From assembly GCF_001895045.1 (NCBI RefSeq), contig NZ_BDAM01000001.1, forward strand, positions 806,001 to 870,000: 64,000 bases of DNA, given 5' to 3'. This document shows positions 11,214 to 22,200 of the stretch, piece by piece. The position numbers and the translations under genes were made by a program. The stretch is from Rhodococcus coprophilus NBRC 100603 (GTDB lineage Bacteria; Actinomycetota; Actinomycetes; Mycobacteriales; Mycobacteriaceae). The stretch's first letter is position 1. Each line of letters starts with the position of its first letter. The notes beneath the pieces were generated by a model that saw only the letters and a list, made by a program, of their open reading frames with translations, did not search any database and had not been told where the DNA came from.

Positions 11214-12149
11214 ATGACTTTCGAGCGTTCGCCCCGCATTGCTGTCGGTCCGGCACCGGACGAGCGTCTCGTCAGAGCCGTCACCAACGGCGGCGGAGTG
11301 CCGTGCGATCTCGGCGATGCTCCCGACGCCCTCATCTGGACCGACGGCCCCGACTCGTTCCCCGACTCTCTCCCCCTATCGGTGCGCTGGGTCCAGCTAC
11401 CGGCCGCCGGGGTGGAGCGCTGGCTCTCCGAGGGCATCATCCGCGCCAACCCGCAGGTCACCTGGACCTCGGCGGCGGGCGCGTATTCCGCCGCCGTCGC
11501 CGAGCACGCACTCATGCTGCTCCTCGCCGGGGTGCGGTCGCTGCCGGCGCACCTGGCGGCGACCTCGTGGACCCCCGAAGCCTTCTACCCCACACTCGGA
11601 ACGCTGCGGGGCTCGACCGTCGGCATCATCGGCGCCGGTGGAATCGGACGCGCGCTGATCCCCATGCTCGCGGCCTTGGGCGCTCACGCCCTTGCCGTGA
11701 CGCGTAGCGGCCGCCCTGTCCCCGGTGCCGTCGAAACCTATCCCGTCGAACGGATCGACGAGATCTGGCCGCTCGCAGACCATTTCGTCGTCGCAGCCCC
11801 GTCGACCACGGAAACGGAACAGCTCGTCGGCGCTGCGGAACTCGCCGCCATGAAGCCCACCGCGTGGGTGATCAATGTCGCCCGGGGCCGTCTCGTCGAC
11901 ACCGACGCGCTGGTCGACGCGCTGAGCCAGGGGTCCATTGCAGGGGCGGGGCTCGATGTCACCGACCCCGAGCCGCTCCCCGACGGCCACCCCCTCTGGT
12001 CGTTGCCGAACGCGATGATCACTCCTCACGATTCCAACCCGCCGGCGGTGCGCCTCCCCGCCTACGTCGACCACGTGGTCGAGAACGTCACACGGTTCGC
12101 GTCCGGGCTCGATCTCGTCGCAGCGATCGACCCGAGCGCCGGGTACTGA
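11214..12149 (+). CDS. D-isomer-specific 2-hydroxyacid dehydrogenase family protein
   Basis: This 311-aa NAD(P)-dependent dehydrogenase has the Rossmann motif VGIIGAGGIGRAL (about residues 140-152), a catalytic arginine in INVARGRLVDTDAL, a glutamate region GLDVTDPEPLPDGHPLW and the catalytic histidine in MITPHDSN. The closest general type is the phosphoglycerate dehydrogenase/hydroxypyruvate reductase superfamily; the substrate is not known. It follows ectC by 72 bases but seems to have its own start signal, so an ectoine role is not implied. It converges with the LigD-type polymerase gene, four bases apart. Confidence 0.92.
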   Translation: MTFERSPRIAVGPAPDERLVRAVTNGGGVPCDLGDAPDALIWTDGPDSFPDSLPLSVRWVQLPAAGVERWLSEGIIRANPQVTWTSAAGAYSAAVAEHALMLLLAGVRSLPAHLAATSWTPEAFYPTLGTLRGSTVGIIGAGGIGRALIPMLAALGAHALAVTRSGRPVPGAVETYPVERIDEIWPLADHFVVAAPSTTETEQLVGAAELAAMKPTAWVINVARGRLVDTDALVDALSQGSIAGAGLDVTDPEPLPDGHPLWSLPNAMITPHDSNPPAVRLPAYVDHVVENVTRFASGLDLVAAIDPSAGY

Positions 12150-12153
12150 CCGG

Positions 12154-13116
12154 TCAGCGTTCGGCACGCTCGGCGTCGCCGCCCGACGCCTCGTCTCGCT
12201 CGGCCCACTCGAGCAGAGTATCGAGCGAGAACACGGCGTCGTCGATACCGGCGTGCAGATCCCCGAGCCTCGCGAACCGGTCCGGAACGGTCGCGACGGT
12301 GAAGTCCCGGGGGTCGACGTCAAGCACTTCGTCCCACGTGATGGGGGTGGAGACGCGCGCGTCGGCCACGCCACGAATCGAATACGCGCTCGCCAGCGTG
12401 TGATCCCGGGCGTTCTGGTTGTAGTCGACGAACACCGCCGACTGATCGCGGTCCTTACGCCACCAGGTCGTCGTGACGTCGCGGGGTGCGCGACGTTCGA
12501 CCTCCCTGGCAAAGGCATACGCTGCCCGGCGTACGTCGTCGAATCCCCAGCGGGGCTCGATGCGCACGTAGACGTGCAGCCCGCGACCACCCGACGTCTT
12601 GGGCCAGCCGACGGCGCCCAGTTCGCCGAGCACTTCCCGCGCCACCCCGGCAACGCGCACCACCCGGTCGAACCCGCAGTCGGGCATCGGGTCCAGGTCG
12701 ATACGCCATTCGTCGGGACGCTCGACGTCGGCGCGCCGGGAGTTCCACGGATGGAACTCCACCGTGGACATCTGGACCGCCCACACGACATCGGCCACCC
12801 GGGTCACGCACAACTCGTCCGCGTCGCGGTTGTAGCGGGGGAAATGCACCCGGACGGTCTCGACCCAGTCCGGCGCTCCATGCGGGAGCCGCTTCTGGTG
12901 CACCTTCTCCCCCTCCACCCCGGAAGGGAACCGGTGCAGCATGCACGGCCGGTCCCGCAGCGCTCGCACGATCCCCTCGCCGACGGAATGGTAGTAGCGC
13001 GCGACATCGAGCTTCGTCAGCCCGGCCTGAGGGAAGTACACGCGCTCGGGATGTGAGAGCCGCACCGTGTAGCCGTCCACGTCGAGCTCGACGGCCTCCG
13101 ACGAGTCCTTCCCCAT
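12154..13116 (-). CDS. Stand-alone LigD-type (NHEJ) DNA polymerase/primase
   Basis: This 320-aa archaeo-eukaryotic primase-fold polymerase is similar to the polymerase domain of LigD. Catalytic features are RIDLDPMPD (metal-binding aspartates), the TSGGRGLHVYV loop with its histidine, and FVDYNQNARDHTLASAYSIR, a conserved motif of the family. It lacks ligase and nuclease domains. Mycobacteria carry comparable stand-alone Prim-Pol proteins besides LigD. The ATG at 13116 follows a strong GGAGGGAG. It is divergent from an ATP-dependent ligase gene, so the pair may act together at breaks or gaps (inference). Confidence 0.93.
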   Translation of the reverse strand: MGKDSSEAVELDVDGYTVRLSHPERVYFPQAGLTKLDVARYYHSVGEGIVRALRDRPCMLHRFPSGVEGEKVHQKRLPHGAPDWVETVRVHFPRYNRDADELCVTRVADVVWAVQMSTVEFHPWNSRRADVERPDEWRIDLDPMPDCGFDRVVRVAGVAREVLGELGAVGWPKTSGGRGLHVYVRIEPRWGFDDVRRAAYAFAREVERRAPRDVTTTWWRKDRDQSAVFVDYNQNARDHTLASAYSIRGVADARVSTPITWDEVLDVDPRDFTVATVPDRFARLGDLHAGIDDAVFSLDTLLEWAERDEASGGDAERAER

Positions 13117-13246
13117 GAGACTCCCTCCTCGCACACCCGCGGGCCGCCGCGTGCGCCCCGCCGAGGTGCAACCATCCTCGCGCGTCGTGCACCACCCCGC
13201 ATCGTTTTCCGGCGCCGCCGCAGCGCCGCCGCGTTACCGTCGTCGT

Positions 13247-14785
13247 GTGCTGCTCGAGAGCGTGGTTGAGACATCGGAGGCGGTCGCCGGGACGCGCTCT
13301 CGGCGCGCGAAGACCGAAGCCCTCCGCGGCTTGCTCGTCCGCGCCGACCCCACCGAAGTCGAGTCGGTGGTGTCGTGGCTGTCGGGAGAGCTGTCGCAGG
13401 GGCGCATCGGCGTCGGGTTCCGCACGCTTGCGGGGCTCGACCCGGCCCCCGCGCCGTCGGCGTCACTCGAGGTTTCCGAGGTTTCCGCGATCCTCGACGC
13501 CCTCGCGAACACCACGGGCCGGGGTTCGGCCGCGGCACGACGCGCTCGGCTCGAGGCGTTGTTCTCACGCGCGACCGCGGGAGAACAGCGGTTTCTCGTG
13601 CGCCTGCTCGGCGGGGATCTGCGGCAGGGCGCCCTCGAAGGCGTGATGACCGACGCCGTGGCCGCTGCGGCGGGACTGCCGATCGAACCGGTGCGGCGAG
13701 CGTTCATGCTCTCCGGCCGGCTCAGCGCGACTGCGGTGGCTGCGTTCGAGGGCGGTCTCGACGCGCTTGCGGCGTTCCGCCTCGAGGTGGGCCGGCCGGT
13801 CCGGCCCATGCTGGCCTCCCCCGCGGAATCCCTCGCCTCGGCACTCACCGAGCTCGACGGTGGGGTGAGCGTGGAATACAAACTCGACGGTGCGCGCATC
13901 CAGGTGCACCGTGCCGGAGATCAGGTGTGGGTGTTCACTCGCACGCTGCGCGACATCACCGGATCCGTCCCGGAACTGGTGGACCTCGTCGCCGGCCTGC
14001 CGTGCACCAGTGTGGTGCTCGACGGGGAAACGCTCGCCCTGACCGATTCCGGGCGTCCACGGCCGTTCCAGGAGACCATGAGCCGCTTCGGCGCACGCAG
14101 CGAGCGCGAACTGCTGCTGCATCCGTACTTCTTCGACTGTCTGCATCTCGACGGAGCGGATCTCCTCGACGTTCCCCTCTCCGATCGGCTCACCGCGCTC
14201 GACCGTGTCGCCTCCGCACACCGGATACCGGCCGTGGCATCTCCGCTGCCGGACCTCGCCCAGGAGCACCTCGCGGCGTCGCTCGACCACGGGCACGAAG
14301 GCGTCATGGTGAAGTCCCTCACGTCCCTCTACAGCGCAGGGCGGCGCGGACGGGCGTGGCAGAAGGTCAAGCCGGAGCACACGCTCGATCTGGTGGTGCT
14401 CGGCGCCGAATGGGGTTACGGACGGCGGACCGGGTATCTGTCGAACCTGCACCTGGGGGCGCGCGATCCCGACGGCGGGCCGCCCATCATGGTGGGAAAG
14501 ACGTTCAAGGGTCTCACCGACGAGTTGTTGCGCTGGCAGACAGGCGAATTCCCTCTCCACGAGTCGCACCGCGACGCGCACACCGTCTATCTCGAGCCGA
14601 GACTGGTGGTGGAGATCGAACTCGACGGCGCCCAGGTCAGTACCCGGTACCCCGGCGGCGTGGCACTGCGGTTCGCGCGGGTTCTGCGCTACCGCCCCGA
14701 CAAATCTGCGGCGGACGCCGACACGATCGACGCGGTGCGCGCGCTGCTCCCCGGCTCCCACGTCCGCAGCGACGGCCTACCGTAG
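13247..14785 (+). CDS. ATP-dependent DNA ligase (LigB-like)
   Basis: This 512-aa ligase has an N-terminal DNA-binding domain (about 1-190), the adenylation motif VEYKLDGARIQVHR with the active-site lysine, TSVVLDGETLAL (motif III region), YFFDCLHLDG, EGVMVKSL (motif IV) and AWQKVKPEHTLDLVVLGAEWG (motif V), followed by an OB fold. Size and order match LigB of M. tuberculosis (Rv3062). The GTG start at 13247 is the best of several. It is divergent from the primase-polymerase and only a few bases upstream of the sirtuin gene. Confidence 0.93.
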   Translation: MLLESVVETSEAVAGTRSRRAKTEALRGLLVRADPTEVESVVSWLSGELSQGRIGVGFRTLAGLDPAPAPSASLEVSEVSAILDALANTTGRGSAAARRARLEALFSRATAGEQRFLVRLLGGDLRQGALEGVMTDAVAAAAGLPIEPVRRAFMLSGRLSATAVAAFEGGLDALAAFRLEVGRPVRPMLASPAESLASALTELDGGVSVEYKLDGARIQVHRAGDQVWVFTRTLRDITGSVPELVDLVAGLPCTSVVLDGETLALTDSGRPRPFQETMSRFGARSERELLLHPYFFDCLHLDGADLLDVPLSDRLTALDRVASAHRIPAVASPLPDLAQEHLAASLDHGHEGVMVKSLTSLYSAGRRGRAWQKVKPEHTLDLVVLGAEWGYGRRTGYLSNLHLGARDPDGGPPIMVGKTFKGLTDELLRWQTGEFPLHESHRDAHTVYLEPRLVVEIELDGAQVSTRYPGGVALRFARVLRYRPDKSAADADTIDAVRALLPGSHVRSDGLP

Positions 14786-14790
14786 AAGGG

Positions 14791-15642
14791 GTGATCGACG
14801 TTCGACGTTCCCTCGACACGCTGCGGTCCCTGGTGGACGGCAAGCGGGTCGCCGTGCTCACCGGTGCCGGTGTCTCCACCGACTCCGGCATTCCGGACTA
14901 CCGGGGGCCGGATTCTCCGCCACGGACTCCGATGACGTTCCAGCAGTTCGCCGGCGACCCCGTGTTCCGGCGACGCTACTGGGCACGCAACCACGTCGGC
15001 TGGAGGCACATGGACTCCGCGCGGCCGAACCTCGGTCACCGCGCTCTCGCGGCACTCGAACGCGCGGGAAACGTCTCCGGGGTCATCACGCAGAATGTGG
15101 ATCTGCTCCACACCAAGGCCGGTAGTCGCCGCGTCATCGACCTCCACGGCACCTACGCGCAGGTTCGCTGCCTGGGATGCGAGCACCGCATCTCCCGTTT
15201 CACCCTCCACGAACGTCTCACCCTCGCCAACCCGGGCTTCGACGAACGCGCGCGGGTCGCCACCGGTCTGGAAGTGGCGCCCGACGCCGACGCGGTGGTC
15301 GCGAACACCGACGATTTCGTGGTGGTGGACTGCGATCGCTGTGGCGGGATGCTCAAACCGGACATCGTGTACTTCGGCGAGATCGTGCCCCGGCCACGTG
15401 TGGACGACGGATTCGAAGTGATCGACGACGCACAAGTGCTCGTCGTCGCCGGAAGTTCTCTCACCGTGCAGTCGGGCCTGAGGTTCGTGCGACGCGCGGT
15501 CGCGCGCAGCATTCCGGTGGTGATCATCAACCGGGGACCGACGCGCGGCGACACCCTCGCGACCCTCAAGATCGAGGCAGGAACGTCGGAATCGCTGGCG
15601 GCGTTGACATCCCGCACTGCCGAGCCGACGCCGAGCGTGTAG
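14791..15642 (+). CDS. NAD-dependent protein deacetylase, Sir2 family
   Basis: This 283-aa sirtuin removes acyl groups from lysines using NAD. It contains GAGVSTDSGIPDYRG (NAD binding), ITQNVDLLH, the catalytic DLHGTYAQVRCLGC, a second zinc pair in CDRCGGMLKPDIVYFGE, and AGSSLTVQSGL with VIINRGPTRGD at the end. The four cysteines for structural zinc are present. The start is a GTG five bases after the ligase stop, so it is probably co-transcribed with the ligase. It converges with proB with no spacer. Confidence 0.93.
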   Translation: MIDVRRSLDTLRSLVDGKRVAVLTGAGVSTDSGIPDYRGPDSPPRTPMTFQQFAGDPVFRRRYWARNHVGWRHMDSARPNLGHRALAALERAGNVSGVITQNVDLLHTKAGSRRVIDLHGTYAQVRCLGCEHRISRFTLHERLTLANPGFDERARVATGLEVAPDADAVVANTDDFVVVDCDRCGGMLKPDIVYFGEIVPRPRVDDGFEVIDDAQVLVVAGSSLTVQSGLRFVRRAVARSIPVVIINRGPTRGDTLATLKIEAGTSESLAALTSRTAEPTPSV

Positions 15643-16743
15643 CTAGATTCGCACCAGATCGTCCGCGTGCACCACGGGCCGGTGCAGATCTGCGGGCAGG
15701 CTCCGGGTCGAGAAGCCGATCATGAAGTCGAGTTCGGTGACGTCGTAGGCCACCACCCCACGGGCAACGGTCCGGCCGTCCGGGGCCACGAGTGCCACCA
15801 CGTCGCCGGCGTGGAAGTTGCCGCTGGTTCCGGTGATGCCGGCGGGAAGCAGCGACCTGCGGCGGTCGACGACCGCGCGGACGGCTCCCTCGTCGAGATG
15901 CAGTGCCCCGTGGGTGTCGGCGGCGTGCCGGACCCAGAACAGTCGCGCCGACAACCGGTCGGGTCGCGGCGAGAAGGCCGTCCCGACGTCGGCTGTGGTC
16001 AGCGCTCTGGCGGCATCCGATGCTGCGGCGAGAAGCACCGGGACCCCCGAGTCCGCGGCGAGTCGTGCCGCCGAAAGCTTCGATGCCATTCCCCCGGTGC
16101 CGAGGGCACCGCCCGACCCGGCGACCACACCGTCGAGATCCTCGGGGCTGGTGACCTCCGGAATGAAATGGGCCGCACCCTTGCGCGGGTCGCCGTCGTA
16201 CAGGCCGTCGACGTCCGACAGCAGGATCAAGGCCTCCGCGCCCACGAGATGCGCGACGAGGGCTGCGAGCCGGTCGTTGTCACCGAACCGCAGTTCCGCC
16301 GTCGCGACGGTGTCGTTCTCGTTGACGACCGGCACGGCGCCGAGCGACCGCAGGCGGTCGAGGGTGCGCTGTGCGTTGCGGTGCTGGATGCGCCGAGCGA
16401 TGTCGTCGGCGGTGAGCAGCACCTGGCCGACGGCCCGGTCGTACCGGGCGAAGGAGGTGCCCCACGCGTGGGCGAGTGCGAGTTGCCCGACGCTGGCAGC
16501 CGCCTGCTTGGTGGCGAGGTCGCGGGGCCGTGTGGTGAGCCCCAGCGGTGCGAGACCCGCACCGACGGCGCCCGACGACACCACGACCACGCTCGATCCC
16601 GCCTGCATCCGCGATTCGATCGCGTCGGCCAGGCGGTCGAGCCGGCCACGGTCGAGTCCGCCCACCAGACTGGTGATCGCGGACGACCCGATCTTGACCA
16701 CTACGCTGCGCGCGTCGGAGATGACCTCTCGCGTGTCGCTCAC
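15643..16743 (-). CDS. proB: Glutamate 5-kinase
   Basis: This 366-aa enzyme phosphorylates glutamate, the first and feedback-controlled step of proline synthesis. Seen are [11 protein letters not shown] at the N-terminus, [48 protein letters not shown] and [15 protein letters not shown], then a C-terminal PUA domain (about 270-366). The GTG start follows GAGGAG. It lies 23 bases downstream of obg, in the conserved rplU-rpmA-obg-proB order. Proline and ectoine are both compatible solutes, but nothing in the sequence links their control. Confidence 0.96.
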   Translation of the reverse strand: MSDTREVISDARSVVVKIGSSAITSLVGGLDRGRLDRLADAIESRMQAGSSVVVVSSGAVGAGLAPLGLTTRPRDLATKQAAASVGQLALAHAWGTSFARYDRAVGQVLLTADDIARRIQHRNAQRTLDRLRSLGAVPVVNENDTVATAELRFGDNDRLAALVAHLVGAEALILLSDVDGLYDGDPRKGAAHFIPEVTSPEDLDGVVAGSGGALGTGGMASKLSAARLAADSGVPVLLAAASDAARALTTADVGTAFSPRPDRLSARLFWVRHAADTHGALHLDEGAVRAVVDRRRSLLPAGITGTSGNFHAGDVVALVAPDGRTVARGVVAYDVTELDFMIGFSTRSLPADLHRPVVHADDLVRI

Positions 16744-16766
16744 AACACTCCTCGGAAGGCTAGGAA

Positions 16767-18221
16767 TCAGAAGTCGTCGTCGGATGCGAGACCGCGACGG
16801 ACCTTCTTGGCATGCCGGCGCTCTTCGGCACCGACGCGATCGACCTGATCCAGTCGGGCATCGGTACCACGGCCGGTACGAACGACGTCGACACCGGCGG
16901 CGGTCTGCGGCTCCCAGTCGAAGCTGACGTCGCCGATGGTGACGGAGGCTCCGGGCTCGGCACCCATCTTGACGAGCTTGTCCTCGACACCGAGGCGTGC
17001 CAGCCGGTCGGCGAGGTAGCCGACAGCTTCGTCGTTGTCGAAGGCCGTCTGGCGTACCCAGCGTTCAGGGCGCTCGCCCCGCACGATGAACCCACCGGGC
17101 ACGTCCGGATCGGCGACGACCGAGAAACCGCTCTCGTTCCGCGCGACCGGGCGGATCACCGGACGGGTGGGCTCGGCAGGCGGGTGAGCCGCCCGGTACT
17201 CCTCGACCATCTTCGCGAGCGCGAACGTCAGCGGACGCAGACCCTCGTGGGTCACCGCGGAGACGGTGAACACCGGCCAACCGCGCTTCTCGAATTCGGG
17301 TAACACGAACTCGGCGAGTTCGGCAGCGTCGGGGACGTCCGCCTTGTTCAGAACGACGATGCGGGGCCGGTCCGCGAGGTCCCCGAGACTGTTGTCACCC
17401 GACAGCGCAGGCTGATACGCGGCGAGCTCGGCTTCGAGCGCGTCGACGTCGGAGATCGGGTCACGGCCCGGATCGAGGGTCGCGCAGTCGACGACGTGTG
17501 CGAGCACGGCGCAGCGCTCGATGTGCCGGAGGAAGTCGAGGCCGAGTCCGCGGCCCTGGCTCGCGCCGGGAATCAGGCCGGGCACGTCGGCGACGGTGAA
17601 TGTGGTGTCGCCGGACTGGACCACGCCGAGGTTCGGGACAAGCGTGGTGAACGGGTAATCGGCGATCTTGGGCTTGGCCGCGGACAGCACCGAGACGAGC
17701 GACGATTTGCCTGCGGACGGGAAACCGACCAGGCCGACGTCCGCGACGGACTTCAGTTCCAGGACAAGTTCGCGTTCCTCGCCTTCCTCGCCGAGCAACG
17801 CGAAACCGGGGGCCTTGCGGGCCTTGGACGCGAGGGAGGCGTTGCCGAGCCCACCACGTCCGCCCTGCGCAGCGACGAACCTGGTGCCGATGCCGACGAG
17901 GTCGGCGAGCACGTTGCCTTCGGTGTCGAGGACGACGGTGCCGTCCGGGACCTCGAGCACCAGGTCGTTGCCGTTGGCGCCACTGCGGTTGCCACCGGCA
18001 CCCTGGGTGCCGTTGGTGGCCTTCGCGTGCTGGTGGAAGTGGAAGTCGAGCAGCGTGTGAACGTTGCCGCCCACCTCGAGGATGACGTCGCCGCCGTTAC
18101 CTCCGTTGCCGCCGTCCGGTCCGCCGAGGGGCTTGAACTTCTCACGATGGACGGAGGCGCAACCGTTGCCACCCTTGCCGGCGCTGACGTGCAGCACGAC
18201 CCGGTCGATGAAGCGGGACAT
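16767..18221 (-). CDS. obgE: GTPase Obg/CgtA
   Basis: This 484-aa ribosome-assembly GTPase has the glycine-rich Obg fold ([29 protein letters not shown], about 1-155), the G domain with [13 protein letters not shown] (G1), [11 protein letters not shown] (G3) and VLNKADV (G4), and a C-terminal OCT domain (about 345-430) followed by a charged actinobacterial tail. It acts on the 50S subunit, in keeping with its position after rpmA. AAAGAGG precedes the ATG. Confidence 0.97.
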   Translation of the reverse strand: MSRFIDRVVLHVSAGKGGNGCASVHREKFKPLGGPDGGNGGNGGDVILEVGGNVHTLLDFHFHQHAKATNGTQGAGGNRSGANGNDLVLEVPDGTVVLDTEGNVLADLVGIGTRFVAAQGGRGGLGNASLASKARKAPGFALLGEEGEERELVLELKSVADVGLVGFPSAGKSSLVSVLSAAKPKIADYPFTTLVPNLGVVQSGDTTFTVADVPGLIPGASQGRGLGLDFLRHIERCAVLAHVVDCATLDPGRDPISDVDALEAELAAYQPALSGDNSLGDLADRPRIVVLNKADVPDAAELAEFVLPEFEKRGWPVFTVSAVTHEGLRPLTFALAKMVEEYRAAHPPAEPTRPVIRPVARNESGFSVVADPDVPGGFIVRGERPERWVRQTAFDNDEAVGYLADRLARLGVEDKLVKMGAEPGASVTIGDVSFDWEPQTAAGVDVVRTGRGTDARLDQVDRVGAEERRHAKKVRRGLASDDDF

Positions 18222-18390
18222 GGATGTACCTCTTTCCGTCCGAGAACTTTCGAAGCTTCCCGATATCTACTGGCGAACTTGCTGTGTGAAAACCAACAAG
18301 GGCGGGACAGGGTGTGTGCGACCCTGGCCCGCCCCAGATGGGTGTCTAGCGCGAGGAATCAACCTCGCAGTGTCCTGTTCGGACGGCAGA

Positions 18391-18654
18391 TCAGGCGTCT
18401 GCCGCGACCGGGACGATGTTGACCGTCTTGCGTCCACGCTTGGTGCCGAACGTGACAGCACCCGCCTCGAGGGCGAACAGCGTGTCGTCGCCACCGCGTC
18501 CGACGTTCACGCCGGGGTGGAAGTGGGTGCCACGCTGACGCACCAGGATCTCACCGGCGCTGACGGACTGGCCGCCGAAACGCTTGACGCCGAGGCGCTG
18601 GGCGTTCGAATCGCGACCGTTACGGGAGCTTGATGCACCCTTCTTGTGTGCCAT
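18391..18654 (-). CDS. rpmA: 50S ribosomal protein L27
   Basis: This 87-aa protein begins [20 protein letters not shown] and contains [20 protein letters not shown] and [13 protein letters not shown], diagnostic for L27. Its N-terminal tail reaches the peptidyl-transferase centre. A full AGGAGGG stands upstream of the ATG. It lies 37 bases after rplU and 169 bases before obg. Confidence 0.98.
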   Translation of the reverse strand: MAHKKGASSSRNGRDSNAQRLGVKRFGGQSVSAGEILVRQRGTHFHPGVNVGRGGDDTLFALEAGAVTFGTKRGRKTVNIVPVAADA

Positions 18655-18691
18655 GACGAACCCTCCTGGGGGTTGAAGCTCGAAGCTCGAG

Positions 18692-19003
18692 TTACTTGAT
18701 GCCGGTGACCTTGACGACCGTCAGCTTCTGACGGTGGCCCTGGCGCTTGTGGTACCCGGTCTTGTTCTTGAACTTGTGGATATGGATCTTCGGGCCCTTG
18801 GTTTGCTCGACGATCTCGGCGGTGACCGAAACCTTCGCCAGCTTGTCGGCGTCGGTGGTCAGCTCGGATCCGTCGACGACGAGGACCGGAGCAAGCGAGA
18901 CAGCAGCGCCGGGCTCACCCTCGATCTTCTCGACCTTGACGAGGTCGCCTTCAGCGACCTTGTACTGCTTACCGCCGGTCTTGACGATCGCGTACGTTGC
19001 CAT
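18692..19003 (-). CDS. rplU: 50S ribosomal protein L21
   Basis: This 103-aa protein begins [20 protein letters not shown] and ends with [17 protein letters not shown] and LTVVKVTGI, diagnostic for L21, which binds 23S rRNA. The start at 19003 has AAGGGG upstream. The frame is open to 19096, but the extra residues are not L21-like. It is the first gene of rplU-rpmA, and the 171 bases before it should hold the promoter. Confidence 0.97.
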   Translation of the reverse strand: MATYAIVKTGGKQYKVAEGDLVKVEKIEGEPGAAVSLAPVLVVDGSELTTDADKLAKVSVTAEIVEQTKGPKIHIHKFKNKTGYHKRQGHRQKLTVVKVTGIK

Positions 19004-19174
19004 CGGACGGCTACCCCTTGCTTCTTCGAACGTGCTCGCGCCACAGTCTTGCGGTCGCGACTGGTCTGTATGGTGCTTACTCGGTCCCGCCGCCATCCCG
19101 TATCCAGGCGCGGCTGGGCAGTATCGCCGAGTAGCGACTGAACAAGATTACGGGAAAGTGGCGGCCAGGGTCAA

Positions 19175-19223
19175 ACCGGGTCGAGGTCCCCGGACCGGCA
19201 CCATCCGGCCCGGGGAACCCGGT
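19175..19223 (-). terminator. Terminator hairpin of rne
   Basis: On the minus strand ACCGGGTTCCCCGG-type sequence pairs with CCGGGGA...CCCGGT in an imperfect stem of about 17 pairs. It begins at the rne stop codon and separates rne from rplU. Confidence 0.6.
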
Positions 19224-22200
19224 CATGCTTCTGCGTCCACGGGCGGACCCGCGGGGCGACCCGCAGCCCGCCGTGAGCGCGTTCGACGGACCACCTTGAC
19301 GGGCGGCTCGTCGGTGCTCGTGGGTGCCTCGTCGGGCGCGGAGACCGAGGCGGACTCCGGCGCCGGGTCGGCGGTCGGAGCCGGCAGCACGAAGACCGTT
19401 GCTGCTGCCTCCGGGTCGCCGGCAGGAGCTGCCGCCCGAGCCACCCGGCGTGCGCGCCGACGACGGGGAGCGGGCTCCGCCTCGGGTTCCGCTGCGGAAA
19501 CCTTCTCCGGCTCAACACTCTTCGGAGCTTCGGCCGCCACGGCAGCCTCGGCGGCTGCAACCTCCTCGGCGACCTCCTCCGCCTCGTCGGCAGCGGTGGT
19601 GACCGTGGTCGCGTCCTCGCCGGTGCCCGAATCCGTCCGGGCACTTTCGGCGATCCGCTCGGGGTCGGCCGCGCGCAACGGTTCGGAGATCTTGACCGGA
19701 TCGGCTTGCTCGACGGCCGGGGTCTTCGCCTCGGCTGCGTCTTCGTCCGCAGTCGTCACGGACTCCGCAACAGATGTTGCGGCACCGTCCACGACAACAC
19801 CGTCGGCGGCCCCGGTGACCGGAGTCTCGTCCGACCCGGAAACCGAGTCCGCGGACTCAGGCTCGTCGTGCTCCGGATGGTGCGAAGCCATGGCCAACGC
19901 GACCGGATGCGCGGCCCGCCGGGCCAGTTCCTCGTGGGAGGGCGCCGCTGCCGCGGGCTCTTCCACGACCTCGGGAGCCGGCTCCGGAGCACTCTTGTCA
20001 CGACCCCGCTTGCGCCGCGATCCACCGCTCTGCGAACGCGAGGACTCTTCCTGCGGCTTCGATTCGATCGGTTCCGAATGCACGATGATGCCGCGGCCGT
20101 TGCAATGCTCACACGTGGTGGAGAACGCCTCGACGAGACCGGTGCCCAGTCGCTTGCGCGTCATCTGCACCAAACCCAGCGAGGTGACTTCCGACACCTG
20201 GTGGCGGGTACGGTCCCGGCCCAGGGCTTCGGTGAGCCGGCGCAGCACGAGGTCGCGGTTCGACTCGAGCACCATGTCGATGAAGTCGACCACGATCATG
20301 CCGCCGATGTCGCGCAACCGCATCTGGCGAACGATTTCCTCCGCCGCCTCGATGTTGTTACGGGTGACGGTCTCCTCGAGGTTGCCGCCCGACCCGGTGA
20401 ACTTGCCGGTGTTGACGTCGACGACCGTCATCGCCTCGGTCCGGTCGATCACGAGCGTTCCGCCCGAGGGCAACCACACCTTGCGATCGAGTGCCTTTGC
20501 CAACTGCTCGTCGATCCGGTACGCGCCGAACACGTCCACCGAATTGTTGGAGCGGTATCGCTCCACACGAGGCAGAAGATCAGGTGCAACGGTCCGGATG
20601 TAGGACTCGACGGTGTCCCACGCGTTGTCGCCTTCGATGACCAGCTTCGAGAAATCCTCGTTGAACAGGTCGCGGACGACCTTCACGAGAAGATCGGGCT
20701 CCTCGTACAGCGCCTTGGGATGCCCGGAGGCCTCCGCCTGCACCTTGTCGGCCTGCGCGCTGATCGTCTCCCACTGCGTCTGCAGACGGGTGACGTCGTG
20801 GGCCAGTTCGTCCTCGCTGACACCTTCCGCGGCGGTCCGGATGATCACCCCGGCCTCGGACGGAACGATCTCCCGGAGGATGTCCTTGAGCCGCTTGCGC
20901 TCGGTGTCCGGCAGTTTCCGGCTGATGCCGGTCGACGAGCCACCCGGGACGTACACCAGGAAGCGGCCCGCCAGGCTGATCTGCGTGGTCAGTCGCGCGC
21001 CCTTGTGACCGACGGGGTCCTTGCTGACCTGGACGACCACCATGTCACCGGGCTTGAGTGCCTGCTCGATCTTGCGGGAGTTTCCTCCCAGACCCGCGGC
21101 CTCCCAGTTGACCTCACCTGCGTACAGCACACCGTTGCGGCCTCGGCCGATATCGATGAACGCGGCTTCCATCGACGGCAGCACGTTCTGCACGCGGCCG
21201 AGATAGATGTTGCCGACCATCGACGCGGACCCGGAGGTCGTGACGAAGTGCTCGACGAGAATGCCGTCTTCGAGCACGGCGACCTGTGTCATCCCCGCGT
21301 GCGCACCCGAGGTGCGCTCGCGGACGACCATCACCCGGTCGACGGATTCCCGGCGTGCCAGGAACTCCGATTCGGTGAGGATCGGGGGGCGGCGACGGCC
21401 GGCCTCGCGACCGTCCCGGCGACGCTGCCTCTTGGCCTCGAGTCGCGTCGAGCCACTGATGCCCTGCACCTCGTCCTTGACGCGGGCCTTCGGTCGCGGC
21501 TCGCGCTCGTGCACGACGGTGGGTACAGCATCGTCGTCGCTGGAGGTGTCGGTGTCGGAGTCGGCCGATCCACGGCGACGACGCCGCCGGCGGCGGCGGC
21601 GCGAGGTGCCGTCGCTCTGCTCGTCGTCGTCCGCATTCTCGTCGTCGGAGCCGGCCTGCTCGGCCTTGGTCCGATCCGGCGACTCCTCGTCGGCCGGGGG
21701 CGCCGCCTTGTCGCTGCGCTCGTCGCCGGAATCGGCGGCGGGGACGGCGTCGCTCTTGTCGTCCTTGGCAGTCTTCTCGTCGTGCTCCGCCGACTCATCG
21801 TGCTGGTCGGTGTCGCCGCTGTCGCCGCGCCCTCGGCCCCTACCGCGACGGCCGCGACGGCGACGGCGAGGATGCTCGTCCTGGTCGTCGTCCGACCCCT
21901 GGCCGGAGGTGCCTTCGGTGCCCGCTTCGCGGCTCGGCGTTTCGTCGGCCTGCTCGGCCTGAACGTCGGCGTCCCCCGACTTCTCGGAGGACTTGTCGAC
22001 GGTCTTCTCGGTCGGCTTGTCGGCGGTCTTCTCGGCTGTCTTTTCGACGGTCTGCTCGTCGGCGTCCTTGGCGGCGGCTCCGCGACGTGCCCGGCGCCGG
22101 CGCGGACGCACCGGCTCCTCGTCCGCGTCATCGTCGGGCGTGGGAACGACCGGCTGCAGGAACAGCGGGGCCGCGACGGCATCGGCCGCGACCGGTTCCG

